From contig DASXYT010000313.1 of the NCBI GenBank assembly GCA_036502345.1, positions 1 through 27,443 on the forward strand: DNA of 27,443 bases, given 5' to 3'. The translations under genes were made by a program, and so were the position numbers. Positions 15,172 through 21,784 of this stretch are shown piece by piece (positions within the stretch are counted from its first letter, which is position 1; every line of letters starts with the position of its first letter). The stretch comes from DATEPR01 sp036502345. Lineage in GTDB: Bacteria > Actinomycetota > Actinomycetes > Mycobacteriales > Pseudonocardiaceae. Below the pieces are notes generated by a model. That model saw only the letters and a program-made list of their open reading frames with translations. It did not search any database and was not told where the DNA came from.

Positions 15172-15953
15172 CGGTCCACGTGTGGCTGATGCGGGTGGAC
15201 CTGCCTGCGGCGGACCTGACGGGCCTGACCAGGGTGCTGGACACCGACGAGCGGCACAGGGCGGCCGGCCTGGCCATGGACGACCACCGCAGGCGGTTCA
15301 TCGCGGCGCACGGCATCGCCAGGGTGGTCATCGGGCACTGGCTGTCCGTACCGGCCGAGCGGATCGGCTGGCGGCGCGGCCCGCACGGCAAGCCGGAGCT
15401 GACCGGCACACCGGGCAACACCCAGGTGAGCATGTCGCACTCCGGTGAACTGGCGGTGCTGGCCATCACCGAGGGCAGGCGCTGCGGTGTCGACCTCCAG
15501 CAGTTGCCCGACGCGGCCCAGGCGGTCCGGCTGGCGCGGCGGTTCTTCACGGCGGAGGAGACCAGGCTGGTGGTGGCGGGGGAGACCCCGGCCGAGCGGG
15601 TGCGGCGGTTCGGTCTGCTGTGGACCCGCAAGGAGGCCTGCCTGAAGGTGACCGGCGGCCGGTTGATGCCCGGTCTGCGGCTGCCCGTGGTCGGCGCCGA
15701 GAGCGAGACCGGCGGCGTGCTGGTGCGCGACGACGGTGGCTCGCTGCCCGGGCCGTACCTGGTACGGGATCTGCCGGCGCCGACCGGTTTCCGGATCTCC
15801 GTGGCGCTGGACGGCGCCCAGCGGTGCGACGTGGTCCGACACTGGTGGCCCGCCGAACTGGACTACGAACTTGACCAGGAAGTTTTCCTCGAACCCGAGA
15901 CGATGGCGGTGGAGAAATGTTCGACAGTGAGCCCGGCGGTCACGTCGGTGTAG
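15168..15953 (+). CDS. Sfp-type 4'-phosphopantetheinyl transferase
   Basis: This 261-residue two-lobed enzyme transfers phosphopantetheine from coenzyme A to carrier-protein serines. The CoA and magnesium motifs are visible: VSMSHSGELAVLAI, GVDLQQL with D109, and LLWTRKEACLKVTG with W152, K155, E156 and K160. In Sfp the first motif is GxDxE; here the Glu is Gln (Q111), which could alter metal binding, though other enzymes tolerate change there. It probably activates ACP1 and the unusual ACP2. ATG 15168 overlaps the preceding stop by 4 bases. The C-terminal tail extends past the usual end and overlaps the next gene by 37 bases. Confidence 0.92.
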   Translation: MTVHVWLMRVDLPAADLTGLTRVLDTDERHRAAGLAMDDHRRRFIAAHGIARVVIGHWLSVPAERIGWRRGPHGKPELTGTPGNTQVSMSHSGELAVLAITEGRRCGVDLQQLPDAAQAVRLARRFFTAEETRLVVAGETPAERVRRFGLLWTRKEACLKVTGGRLMPGLRLPVVGAESETGGVLVRDDGGSLPGPYLVRDLPAPTGFRISVALDGAQRCDVVRHWWPAELDYELDQEVFLEPETMAVEKCSTVSPAVTSV

Positions 15954-16864
15954 CCGATGGCCGTGACATGCGCGGTGACGTCAACGGTGACATCGGTGAC
16001 GGCCGCCCGCTGGCCACCGACGTGCCAGGCGTCTACCTGTTTCCCGCCTCCTTCGAGACGATCATCGCGTTGCTGCGCCAGGGCATCGCGGCGATGGCCG
16101 CTGACGAGCCGTTCCGCAGGCTGACCATTCCGCCGGTGATCTCCCGGCGCACCATCGAGCACGCGGGCTACGTCAAGACGTTCCCGAACCTGCTGGGCAC
16201 CGTGCACAGCTACGCGGGCGACTCACGGACGTGGGGCAAGCTGGCGCCGCTGGTGGACGAGGGCGGTCCGTGGCACGCGCAGCAGGAGATCAGCGATCTC
16301 GTGCTGCTGCCGGCGGCGTGCTACCCGGTCTACGACACGCTCACCGATCAGGCGCTGGACGGCCCCCGCAAGTTCGCAGTCGAGGCCAACTGCTTCCGCC
16401 AGGAGGCGACCAGCGAGATCGGCAGGTTCCGTTCGTTCCGGATGGTCGAACTGGTCACCGCCGCCACCGAGGAGTACTGCCTGGCGTGGCGTGGGCACTG
16501 GCTGGACCGGGTGTCCGGCTGGCTCACGTCGTTGGGCCTGTCCGTCGCGATCGAGGTGGCCGACGACCCGTTCTTCGGGCCGGGCAAGAAGCTGTTCCAG
16601 GCGGCGCAACGGATGCAGGAGCTCAAGTACGAGTTGCGCGTGCCCGTGCTGGACGGTGTCGTGCAGGCCGTGGCGTCGGCGAACTTCCACAAGGACCACT
16701 TCGGTGAGGCGTTCCGGTTCACCAGCGACGGCGAGGTCGGCAACACGTCGTGCATGGCGTTCGGGCTGGAGCGGATCGCGTTGGCACTGATCCACGCGCA
16801 CGGCCCTGACTCGCGGACGTGGCCGGAGGGCGTGCTGGCGGCGCTGGGTGGCGGTCATGACTGA
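15917..16864 (+). CDS. Amino acid:[carrier protein] ligase, class II aaRS-like
   Basis: This 315-residue protein is a class II synthetase catalytic core without a tRNA-binding domain. It has motif 2 (ANCFRQEATSEIGRFRSFRM) and motif 3 (CMAFGLERIALALI). C135, E178 and C279 match, in spacing, the zinc ligands of archaeal-type SerRS and of the Bradyrhizobium amino acid:carrier protein ligases. Those homologues activate glycine or alanine with ATP and load it on a carrier protein, not on tRNA. Here the acceptor would be ACP2 or ACP1. The residue preference cannot be read reliably. Start ATG 15917 overlaps the transferase by 37 bases; the Asp/Gly-rich first 30 residues (GGTGAC repeats in DNA) suggest the true start may be ATG 15968 or later. 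Confidence 0.85.
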   Translation: MFDSEPGGHVGVADGRDMRGDVNGDIGDGRPLATDVPGVYLFPASFETIIALLRQGIAAMAADEPFRRLTIPPVISRRTIEHAGYVKTFPNLLGTVHSYAGDSRTWGKLAPLVDEGGPWHAQQEISDLVLLPAACYPVYDTLTDQALDGPRKFAVEANCFRQEATSEIGRFRSFRMVELVTAATEEYCLAWRGHWLDRVSGWLTSLGLSVAIEVADDPFFGPGKKLFQAAQRMQELKYELRVPVLDGVVQAVASANFHKDHFGEAFRFTSDGEVGNTSCMAFGLERIALALIHAHGPDSRTWPEGVLAALGGGHD

Positions 16865-17837
16865 TTTGGCTATGACTGACTCGGCTGACCTGTATCGGAC
16901 GATCCGGTTCATCCGACGGTTCGAGGAGCGGTCCGTCGACCTGGTCACGGCGGGCGAGATCGCCAGCGGCGTGCACCCGTGCGTCGGGCAGGAAGCCATC
17001 GCCACCGGCGTGTGCGCGACGCTCACCGAGGACGACGTGGTGCTGTCCAGCCACCGGGGCCACGGCCACCTGCTGGCGAAGGGCTGCGACCCGCGCCGGG
17101 TGATGGCCGAGATGGCGGGCCGGGTGACCGGCATCGACAAGGGTCGCGGCGGGTCGTTCCACCCGTCGGATCTCGGTGTCAACGTGTACAACGCGACCGG
17201 CACGGTCGGCCACGGGTCCGGGATCGCGGCCGGCATCGCGTGGGCACGCGGTCGGCGCGATGTCGTGGTGAGCTTCTTCGGCGACGGTGCCGTCACGCAG
17301 GGCGCGTTGCTGGAGGGGTTCAACCTGGCGGCGCTGCTGAAGCTGCCGGTGGTGTACGTGTGTGAGAACAACGGCTACGCCACGACCCTGCCGGTGGAGA
17401 CGGCCGTGGCCGGTTCGATCGTCGGTCGTGGTGAGGCATTCGGTATACCGTCATCCACAGTGGACGGACAGGACGTCGAAGTGGTGCTGGCGGCGGCGAC
17501 CGAGGCGGTGGAGCGGGCCCGGTCCGGTGGCGGCCCGAGCCTGATCGAGTTCTCCACCTACCGGTACTACGGCCACCACACGTTCGAGCTGAAAGCCCGG
17601 ATGAAGTACCGCACCGAAGAGGAAATCGCCAGATGGCGGGAACGGGACCCGCTCGACATCCAGGCGGCGCGGGTGCCGGCGGACGTGCGGGCGCGGATCG
17701 ATGCCGAGGTCGATGCGGAGATCGAGGACGTCGTGGCGTTCGCGGTGGCGAGCGCGCGACCCGATCCCGTGGACGCGTTGGAATACATGTACACGGACGG
17801 TCTTCGGGCCAGGGCGGGGGTGGCCGGCGATGCCTAA
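16857..17837 (+). CDS. Thiamine-diphosphate E1 alpha subunit (2-oxoacid dehydrogenase type)
   Basis: This 326-residue protein is the alpha subunit of a pyruvate, branched-chain or acetoin dehydrogenase-type E1. The thiamine diphosphate motif is intact: GDGAVTQG (G142-D143-G144) through CENNGYA (N171-N172). Conserved HPCVGQEA, RGHGHLLAKG, GRGGSFH and TYRYYGHHTF are present. E1 decarboxylates a 2-oxoacid and holds the resulting active aldehyde. Dedicated pairs occur in natural product clusters (avilamycin AviB1/B2 for a two-carbon branch; NapB/NapD-type ketol transfer to a carrier protein). ATG 16857 overlaps the ligase stop by 8 bases; ATG 16872 is an alternative. No E2 or E3 gene is in the window, which argues against a housekeeping complex. 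Confidence 0.9.
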   Translation: MTDLAMTDSADLYRTIRFIRRFEERSVDLVTAGEIASGVHPCVGQEAIATGVCATLTEDDVVLSSHRGHGHLLAKGCDPRRVMAEMAGRVTGIDKGRGGSFHPSDLGVNVYNATGTVGHGSGIAAGIAWARGRRDVVVSFFGDGAVTQGALLEGFNLAALLKLPVVYVCENNGYATTLPVETAVAGSIVGRGEAFGIPSSTVDGQDVEVVLAAATEAVERARSGGGPSLIEFSTYRYYGHHTFELKARMKYRTEEEIARWRERDPLDIQAARVPADVRARIDAEVDAEIEDVVAFAVASARPDPVDALEYMYTDGLRARAGVAGDA

Positions 17838-18798
17838 ACTGTCGTATCTGAAGGCGCTGAACCGGGCACTCGGCGACGAGATGGACCGGGACCCTTCGGT
17901 GTTCGTGCTCGGCGAGGACATGAAGTTCGCGCTGACCAACGTGACCGCCGGCTTCATGGACCGCTTCGGGCCGGAGCGGGTGCTGGAGATGCCGCTGACC
18001 GAGCAGGGCTTCACCAACTTCGCCACCGGTGCGGCGATGGCCGGTAAGCGGCCGGTGGTGGAGTTCCAGATCCCGTTCCTGTTGTTGCTGGTGTTCGAGC
18101 AGATCACCAACCAGGCCAACAAGTTCCGGCTGATGAGCGGTGGCCAGCTGAGTGTGCCGGTGACGTATCTGTGTCCTGCGGCCGGCTGGCGGCCTGCGTG
18201 GGGGGCGCAGCACTCCGATCAGCCGTACAGCATGTTCGCGCACATGGGCGTGAAGACGGTGCTGCCGGCCACGCCGACCGATGCGTACGGCCTGCTGGCC
18301 ACGGCCATCCAGGACGACGACCCCGTCGTGTTCTTCGGGCCGCTCGCGGTGCTCGGCGTGCGCGAGGACGTGGACTACGCGGATCTGGCGCCGATCCCGC
18401 TCGGTGTCGGCCGGGTGCACCGCTCCGGCGACGACGTCACCGTGGTCGCGATGGGCCACCTGGTGCACGACGCGCTCGCGGTGGCCGAGGAGTTGGCGGG
18501 TGAGGCGTCGGTCGAGGTGTTCGACCCGAGGTCGGTGTACCCGTTCGACTGGGCGGGGCTGGCGGCGTCACTGGAGAAGACCGGCCGGCTGGTGGTGTTC
18601 GACGACTCGAACAGGTCATGTGGGCTTGGCGGCGAGATCGTGGCCACGGCGGCCGAGGAGATGCGCCTGGTGGCCCCGCCGAAGCGGATCACCCGCCCGG
18701 ACGGCGCGATGGTAGGCGCGTCCCCCGATCTGGACGTAGCGCTGCAGCCCACCCGACCGCAGCTGGTGGAAGCGATCAGAAAGGTGATGAAGGGCTGA
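17830..18798 (+). CDS. Thiamine-diphosphate E1 beta subunit (2-oxoacid dehydrogenase type)
   Basis: This 322-residue protein is the beta partner of the preceding E1 alpha. It has the start LKALNRALGDEM, FVLGED, and MPLTEQGFTNFATGAAM with E58, the glutamate that activates the cofactor aminopyrimidine. It also has EQITNQANKFRLMSGGQ, WGAQHSDQPYSMFAHM and the C-terminal transketolase-like domain (VEVFDPRSVYPFDW). ATG 17830 overlaps the alpha stop by 8 bases, so the subunits are co-translated and should form an alpha2beta2 tetramer. In place of the usual HEA/GFGAEI region it reads DDSNRSCGLGGEI, a modest departure near the subunit interface. Acceptor of the aldehyde unit is unknown. Confidence 0.9.
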   Translation: MPKLSYLKALNRALGDEMDRDPSVFVLGEDMKFALTNVTAGFMDRFGPERVLEMPLTEQGFTNFATGAAMAGKRPVVEFQIPFLLLLVFEQITNQANKFRLMSGGQLSVPVTYLCPAAGWRPAWGAQHSDQPYSMFAHMGVKTVLPATPTDAYGLLATAIQDDDPVVFFGPLAVLGVREDVDYADLAPIPLGVGRVHRSGDDVTVVAMGHLVHDALAVAEELAGEASVEVFDPRSVYPFDWAGLAASLEKTGRLVVFDDSNRSCGLGGEIVATAAEEMRLVAPPKRITRPDGAMVGASPDLDVALQPTRPQLVEAIRKVMKG

Positions 18799-18811
18799 CT
18801 AAACTGGGGTG

Positions 18812-19132
18812 ATGCGGGACGTCGTAGCGGTTCCGGACGTGGTGGGCATGACGGTCGACGAGGGCCGGCGCGTCGCATACGAACACGGCGTGGTCCTGGC
18901 CCAGCCGGATGCCGACGGCCCGCCGCTCGCCGCGCTCACGTGGCCGGGCGTGTGGTGGATCACCGACCAGCACCCGGCCCCCGGCGCGCGCCTGTACCGG
19001 TGGGACAGCGTGATCATCAGCTTCCAGGACGGGTCGGACGGTCCGACCGGAGTGCGTGAACCGCGCCGCCCGTCGCCTGCGGTCGATTCGCCCGCGGCCT
19101 CAAAGGACGTGCCCGCGCCAGGTCCGGAGTGA
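18812..19132 (+). CDS. Small soluble PASTA-domain protein
   Basis: This 106-residue protein has one PASTA-like domain (VPDVVGMTVDEGRRVAYEHG, then QHPAPGARLYRWDSVIISF). A proline/serine-rich tail of about 35 residues follows. No signal peptide or membrane segment is visible, unlike PASTA kinases and penicillin-binding proteins. It follows E1 beta by 13 bases, so it is probably co-transcribed with the cluster, though a functional link is not evident. Its last 33 bases overlap the 3' end of the convergent phosphatase gene. GTG 18809 is an alternative start. Confidence 0.75.
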   Translation: MRDVVAVPDVVGMTVDEGRRVAYEHGVVLAQPDADGPPLAALTWPGVWWITDQHPAPGARLYRWDSVIISFQDGSDGPTGVREPRRPSPAVDSPAASKDVPAPGPE

Positions 19133-19831
19133 CTCGCGGTCCGCCGTGGTCATGCCACCGTCGTCCAGCACCCGCGCGAGGTCCAGTTTGTCGACCGCGG
19201 TGCGGAAGGCGCCCTCGGTGGTGGTGCCGTGGCGTTGGCAGAGCGCTTCCATGGCGGGTTCGTCGTTGTTGCGGTTGGCACTGGCGGCCCGGAGGTCACC
19301 CAGCCGCACGGTGTCGAGGTAGTCGTCGACGATCGCGTCCGGCTCGGTGTCGATCGCGGCGAGGAGGAGCAGTGCGATCAGGCCGGTGCGGTCGCGGCCA
19401 CCCATGCAGTGGAACAGCACGCCGCCGTCGGGCGCGTTGACGATCGCCGACAACGCTTGCACCGACCGGTCTGGCAGCGCGGTGAGGTGCGGTAGGTAGT
19501 AGATGGCGGTGGCGACGAGGCCGTTGTCCCAGTAACCGGCCCAGAAGCCCGGGTTGTCGGCCAAGCCGTCCAGGTCGACGTGTACTGAGGTCAGCCAGCG
19601 TGGTCGCCGCTCGGTGTCCCGCTCGCGTTCCCACGGCTGCCGTAGGTCGACGACGGTCCGGATACCGGCGTTGTAGGCGGCCCGCCAACCGACGGGCGTG
19701 ACCCAGTCGAGGTTCTCCGACCGGTAGAACACCCCGGTCGGCGTGGTGCTGCCGTCCCGGCGTCGCAGCCCACCGAGATCCCGGGCATTGACCAGCCCGT
19801 CCACCCGCAACGCCCGAACACCGTCCACCAT
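19100..19831 (-). CDS. Tyrosine-protein phosphatase (Y_phosphatase3 type)
   Basis: This 243-residue protein has the phosphatase P-loop HCMGGRDRTG with nucleophile C142 and R148, the CxxGRDRTG form of actinobacterial PtpB/Y_phosphatase3 proteins. The N-terminal NARDLGGL and FYRSENLDWVTPVG segments and the general-acid region fit the family, which dephosphorylates tyrosine, serine or phosphoinositide substrates. No signal peptide is seen. ATG 19831 is chosen because it begins the conserved VRALRVDGLVNARDLGG; the longer reading overlaps the MFS gene. It lies 25 bases after the MFS stop and is probably in the PadR-MFS operon. It converges with the PASTA gene with a 33-base overlap. Confidence 0.9.
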   Translation of the reverse strand: MVDGVRALRVDGLVNARDLGGLRRRDGSTTPTGVFYRSENLDWVTPVGWRAAYNAGIRTVVDLRQPWERERDTERRPRWLTSVHVDLDGLADNPGFWAGYWDNGLVATAIYYLPHLTALPDRSVQALSAIVNAPDGGVLFHCMGGRDRTGLIALLLLAAIDTEPDAIVDDYLDTVRLGDLRAASANRNNDEPAMEALCQRHGTTTEGAFRTAVDKLDLARVLDDGGMTTADRESLRTWRGHVL

Positions 19832-19856
19832 CGCGCCAGCCAACCACGCGCGTCGA

Positions 19857-21188
19857 TCAGCTGGTGTCCTGGGCCGGTCGCGCTTCGTCGTCGGCGGCGA
19901 TCTGCGTACTGGCGTCGTAGGTCCAGAACGTCCGTACCAGTGGCGCGACCGTGGCCACGATGACCGCGCAGGCGATGCCGCCGATGGACCAGGACAGGCC
20001 GGCCGACAGCACAACCGCCGTGGCACCGGCCCTCAGATCACCCAGCCGTGGTCCGCCTGTGACGACGACCGTGTAGACGCCCTGTAGTCGGCCGCGCATC
20101 CGGTCCGGGACGTAGGTCTGCATGATCGTCTGTCGCAGGACCGCGCTGACGAGATCCGCCGCTCCCGCCACGACGAGCAGCGTCATGACGAGCCACAGTT
20201 GCCCGGCCAACCCGGACAACGCCACGGCGAGCCCCCAGAGCACCACCGCAGCGCTGAGCACCGCTGTCTGCCTGCGCACCCTGCCTATCCAGCCACTGCC
20301 CAGTGCCGCCAGTACGGAACCGAGCGGGATCGCGGCGTAGAGCAGGCCGACGAAGCCGGGGAACTGGCTGGCGGCGACCGCGGGAAACAGAGCGGTGGGC
20401 ATCGCGAGGACCATCGCGCAGATGTCGACCGCGAAGCTCATCACCAGCACCGGCCGAGCGGCGATGAACTTCAGGCCGTCGGCGACGGACCGCAGACCGA
20501 GCGTGGTGCCGCCGCCCTCCGGTGGGAGACGGGGCAACCGCCGCCGGGCGTACAGCGCCGCCGTGAACAGCACCGCGTCGATGCCGTAGGCCCAGGCGAA
20601 ACCGTTGGTTCCGGTGACCAGCAGGCCGGCCAGCAGCGGACCGACCACACCGGCGACGGTGCCCGTGGAATAGATCAGGGTGTTCGCGGCAGGGACGAGT
20701 CCCGGTTCGACGATCCGGGGAGTGATCGCCGCACCGACGGAGGACGTGATCGCGAAGCCGGCCGCCTGGCAGGCCGTCAGGCCGAGGACGAGTCCGACGC
20801 TGCGCACGTCCAGCAAGGTCTGTGCGAGCAGAGCCACGGTGATCACCCAGGTGCTGGCGGAGGCCCAGAAGTACAGGGTTCTGCGGTCGACGGCATCGGC
20901 GACGGCTCCGCCGTAGAGCCCGAAGACCAGCAGGGGGAGCAGTCCGGCGACGCCGACCAGGCCGACGTCGAGCGAGGAGTGGGAGATCGCGAAGACCTGG
21001 ACCGGCACTGCCACTTCGGTGAGCGCCGTGCCGACGTAGGAGGCACTTTGTCCGACGAACAGCCGTCGGAAGACGGGCGTGGCAAGCGGTCGGGTGTCGA
21101 TGGCGTGGCTGCGCAGCCAGTGAGGCCGGCGGTTCCGGGGTCGACCGGTGTCCCGCCGCACCGGCGCGGGCTCGGTGTTGTCAGCCAT
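19857..21188 (-). CDS. MFS exporter (EntS/MFS_3-like)
   Basis: This 443-residue protein has a basic cytoplasmic tail and about twelve hydrophobic segments. It shows the MFS signature between segments 2 and 3 (GGAVADAVDRRTLYF) and FRRLFVGQSASYVGTALTEVAVPVQVF, typical of the MFS_3 group that exports siderophores and macrolides. Its ATG (21188) overlaps the PadR stop by 8 bases, so the pair is translationally coupled and PadR very probably represses it. The substrate is likely a drug or secondary metabolite that acts through PadR; this is inferred from the arrangement. Confidence 0.9.
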   Translation of the reverse strand: MADNTEPAPVRRDTGRPRNRRPHWLRSHAIDTRPLATPVFRRLFVGQSASYVGTALTEVAVPVQVFAISHSSLDVGLVGVAGLLPLLVFGLYGGAVADAVDRRTLYFWASASTWVITVALLAQTLLDVRSVGLVLGLTACQAAGFAITSSVGAAITPRIVEPGLVPAANTLIYSTGTVAGVVGPLLAGLLVTGTNGFAWAYGIDAVLFTAALYARRRLPRLPPEGGGTTLGLRSVADGLKFIAARPVLVMSFAVDICAMVLAMPTALFPAVAASQFPGFVGLLYAAIPLGSVLAALGSGWIGRVRRQTAVLSAAVVLWGLAVALSGLAGQLWLVMTLLVVAGAADLVSAVLRQTIMQTYVPDRMRGRLQGVYTVVVTGGPRLGDLRAGATAVVLSAGLSWSIGGIACAVIVATVAPLVRTFWTYDASTQIAADDEARPAQDTS

Positions 21189-21642
21189 CCGCTGTGTCGT
21201 CCGCGGCGAGCAGCAGGTAGAGCGAGCGCCGCGTTCCGCTGAGGATCCGCTCGGCTTCGGCCAGCCGGTCGGGAGATCCGTCCCGGGTGATCGCTCGTGC
21301 CGCCTCCTGGATCTGGTCGACCGAGGCGCGAAGATCGAGAGCGTCCTCGGCGCCCCGCATGTCTCGGAACGGGTTGCCGATGGTCGCCTGGTTGTCCGTG
21401 AGGTGTCGGCGTCCCGCGTCGGTCAGGGACGCCAGATTGCGTCCGGACGCGGCGACGACCGCGATCAGACCTTCGTCGGCCAACTGGGAAATGGTCGGGT
21501 AGACGACGCCAGGACTGGGGCGCCACGAACCACCTGTGCGGTCGGCGACGGTCTGCATGATCTGGTAGCCGTGCATCGGCTCCTCGGCCAGCAACAGCAG
21601 CACAGCCCCGCGCACGTCGCCGCGCCGTACGTGATGCCTCAT
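21181..21642 (-). CDS. PadR-family transcriptional regulator
   Basis: This 153-residue regulator has the PadR winged helix: RGAVLLLLAEEPMHGYQIMQ, then WRPSPGVVYPTISQLADEGLI, and a C-terminal helical dimerisation arm (RLAEAERILSGTRRSLY). PadR proteins repress multidrug or phenolic-stress genes and release DNA when a ligand binds. It overlaps the MFS gene by 8 bases. Two palindromes lie just upstream of its ATG (21642), so autoregulation is likely. The usual beta-hairpin wing is short here (ASGRNLASLTDAG). Confidence 0.9.
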   Translation of the reverse strand: MRHHVRRGDVRGAVLLLLAEEPMHGYQIMQTVADRTGGSWRPSPGVVYPTISQLADEGLIAVVAASGRNLASLTDAGRRHLTDNQATIGNPFRDMRGAEDALDLRASVDQIQEAARAITRDGSPDRLAEAERILSGTRRSLYLLLAADDTADG

Positions 21643-21664
21643 CGTCCCCCTGCCGCGAAGCTAT

Positions 21665-21698
21665 CGATGCATCGGGAACGGTAACGTTATATCGTTAC
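21665..21698. promoter_or_regulatory. Paired palindromes upstream of PadR
   Basis: CGATGCATCG (21665-21674) is a perfect 10-base palindrome. GTAACG-TTATAT-CGTTAC (21681-21698) is a perfect 6+6 inverted repeat in an AT-rich patch. Both lie within 60 bases of the PadR start. They are good candidates for PadR operators controlling the PadR-MFS-phosphatase operon. Confidence 0.5.
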
Positions 21699-21784
21699 TG
21701 TGTCCAGCGACTCGCGAGGCGTCACCCGGCCCAGCAACTCCCGCGGGTTCCCGACCGGATCGAACCGCCCGCCGCCTCGGTCGG

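Noticed and set aside
15917..16864. A true seryl-tRNA synthetase
   Set aside because: There is no tRNA-binding domain and the length is about 315 residues; context and zinc-site spacing fit the carrier-protein ligases.
16857..18798. Housekeeping pyruvate or branched-chain dehydrogenase operon
   Set aside because: No E2 or E3 gene is present and the genes overlap cluster genes; still not fully excluded without the rest of the genome.
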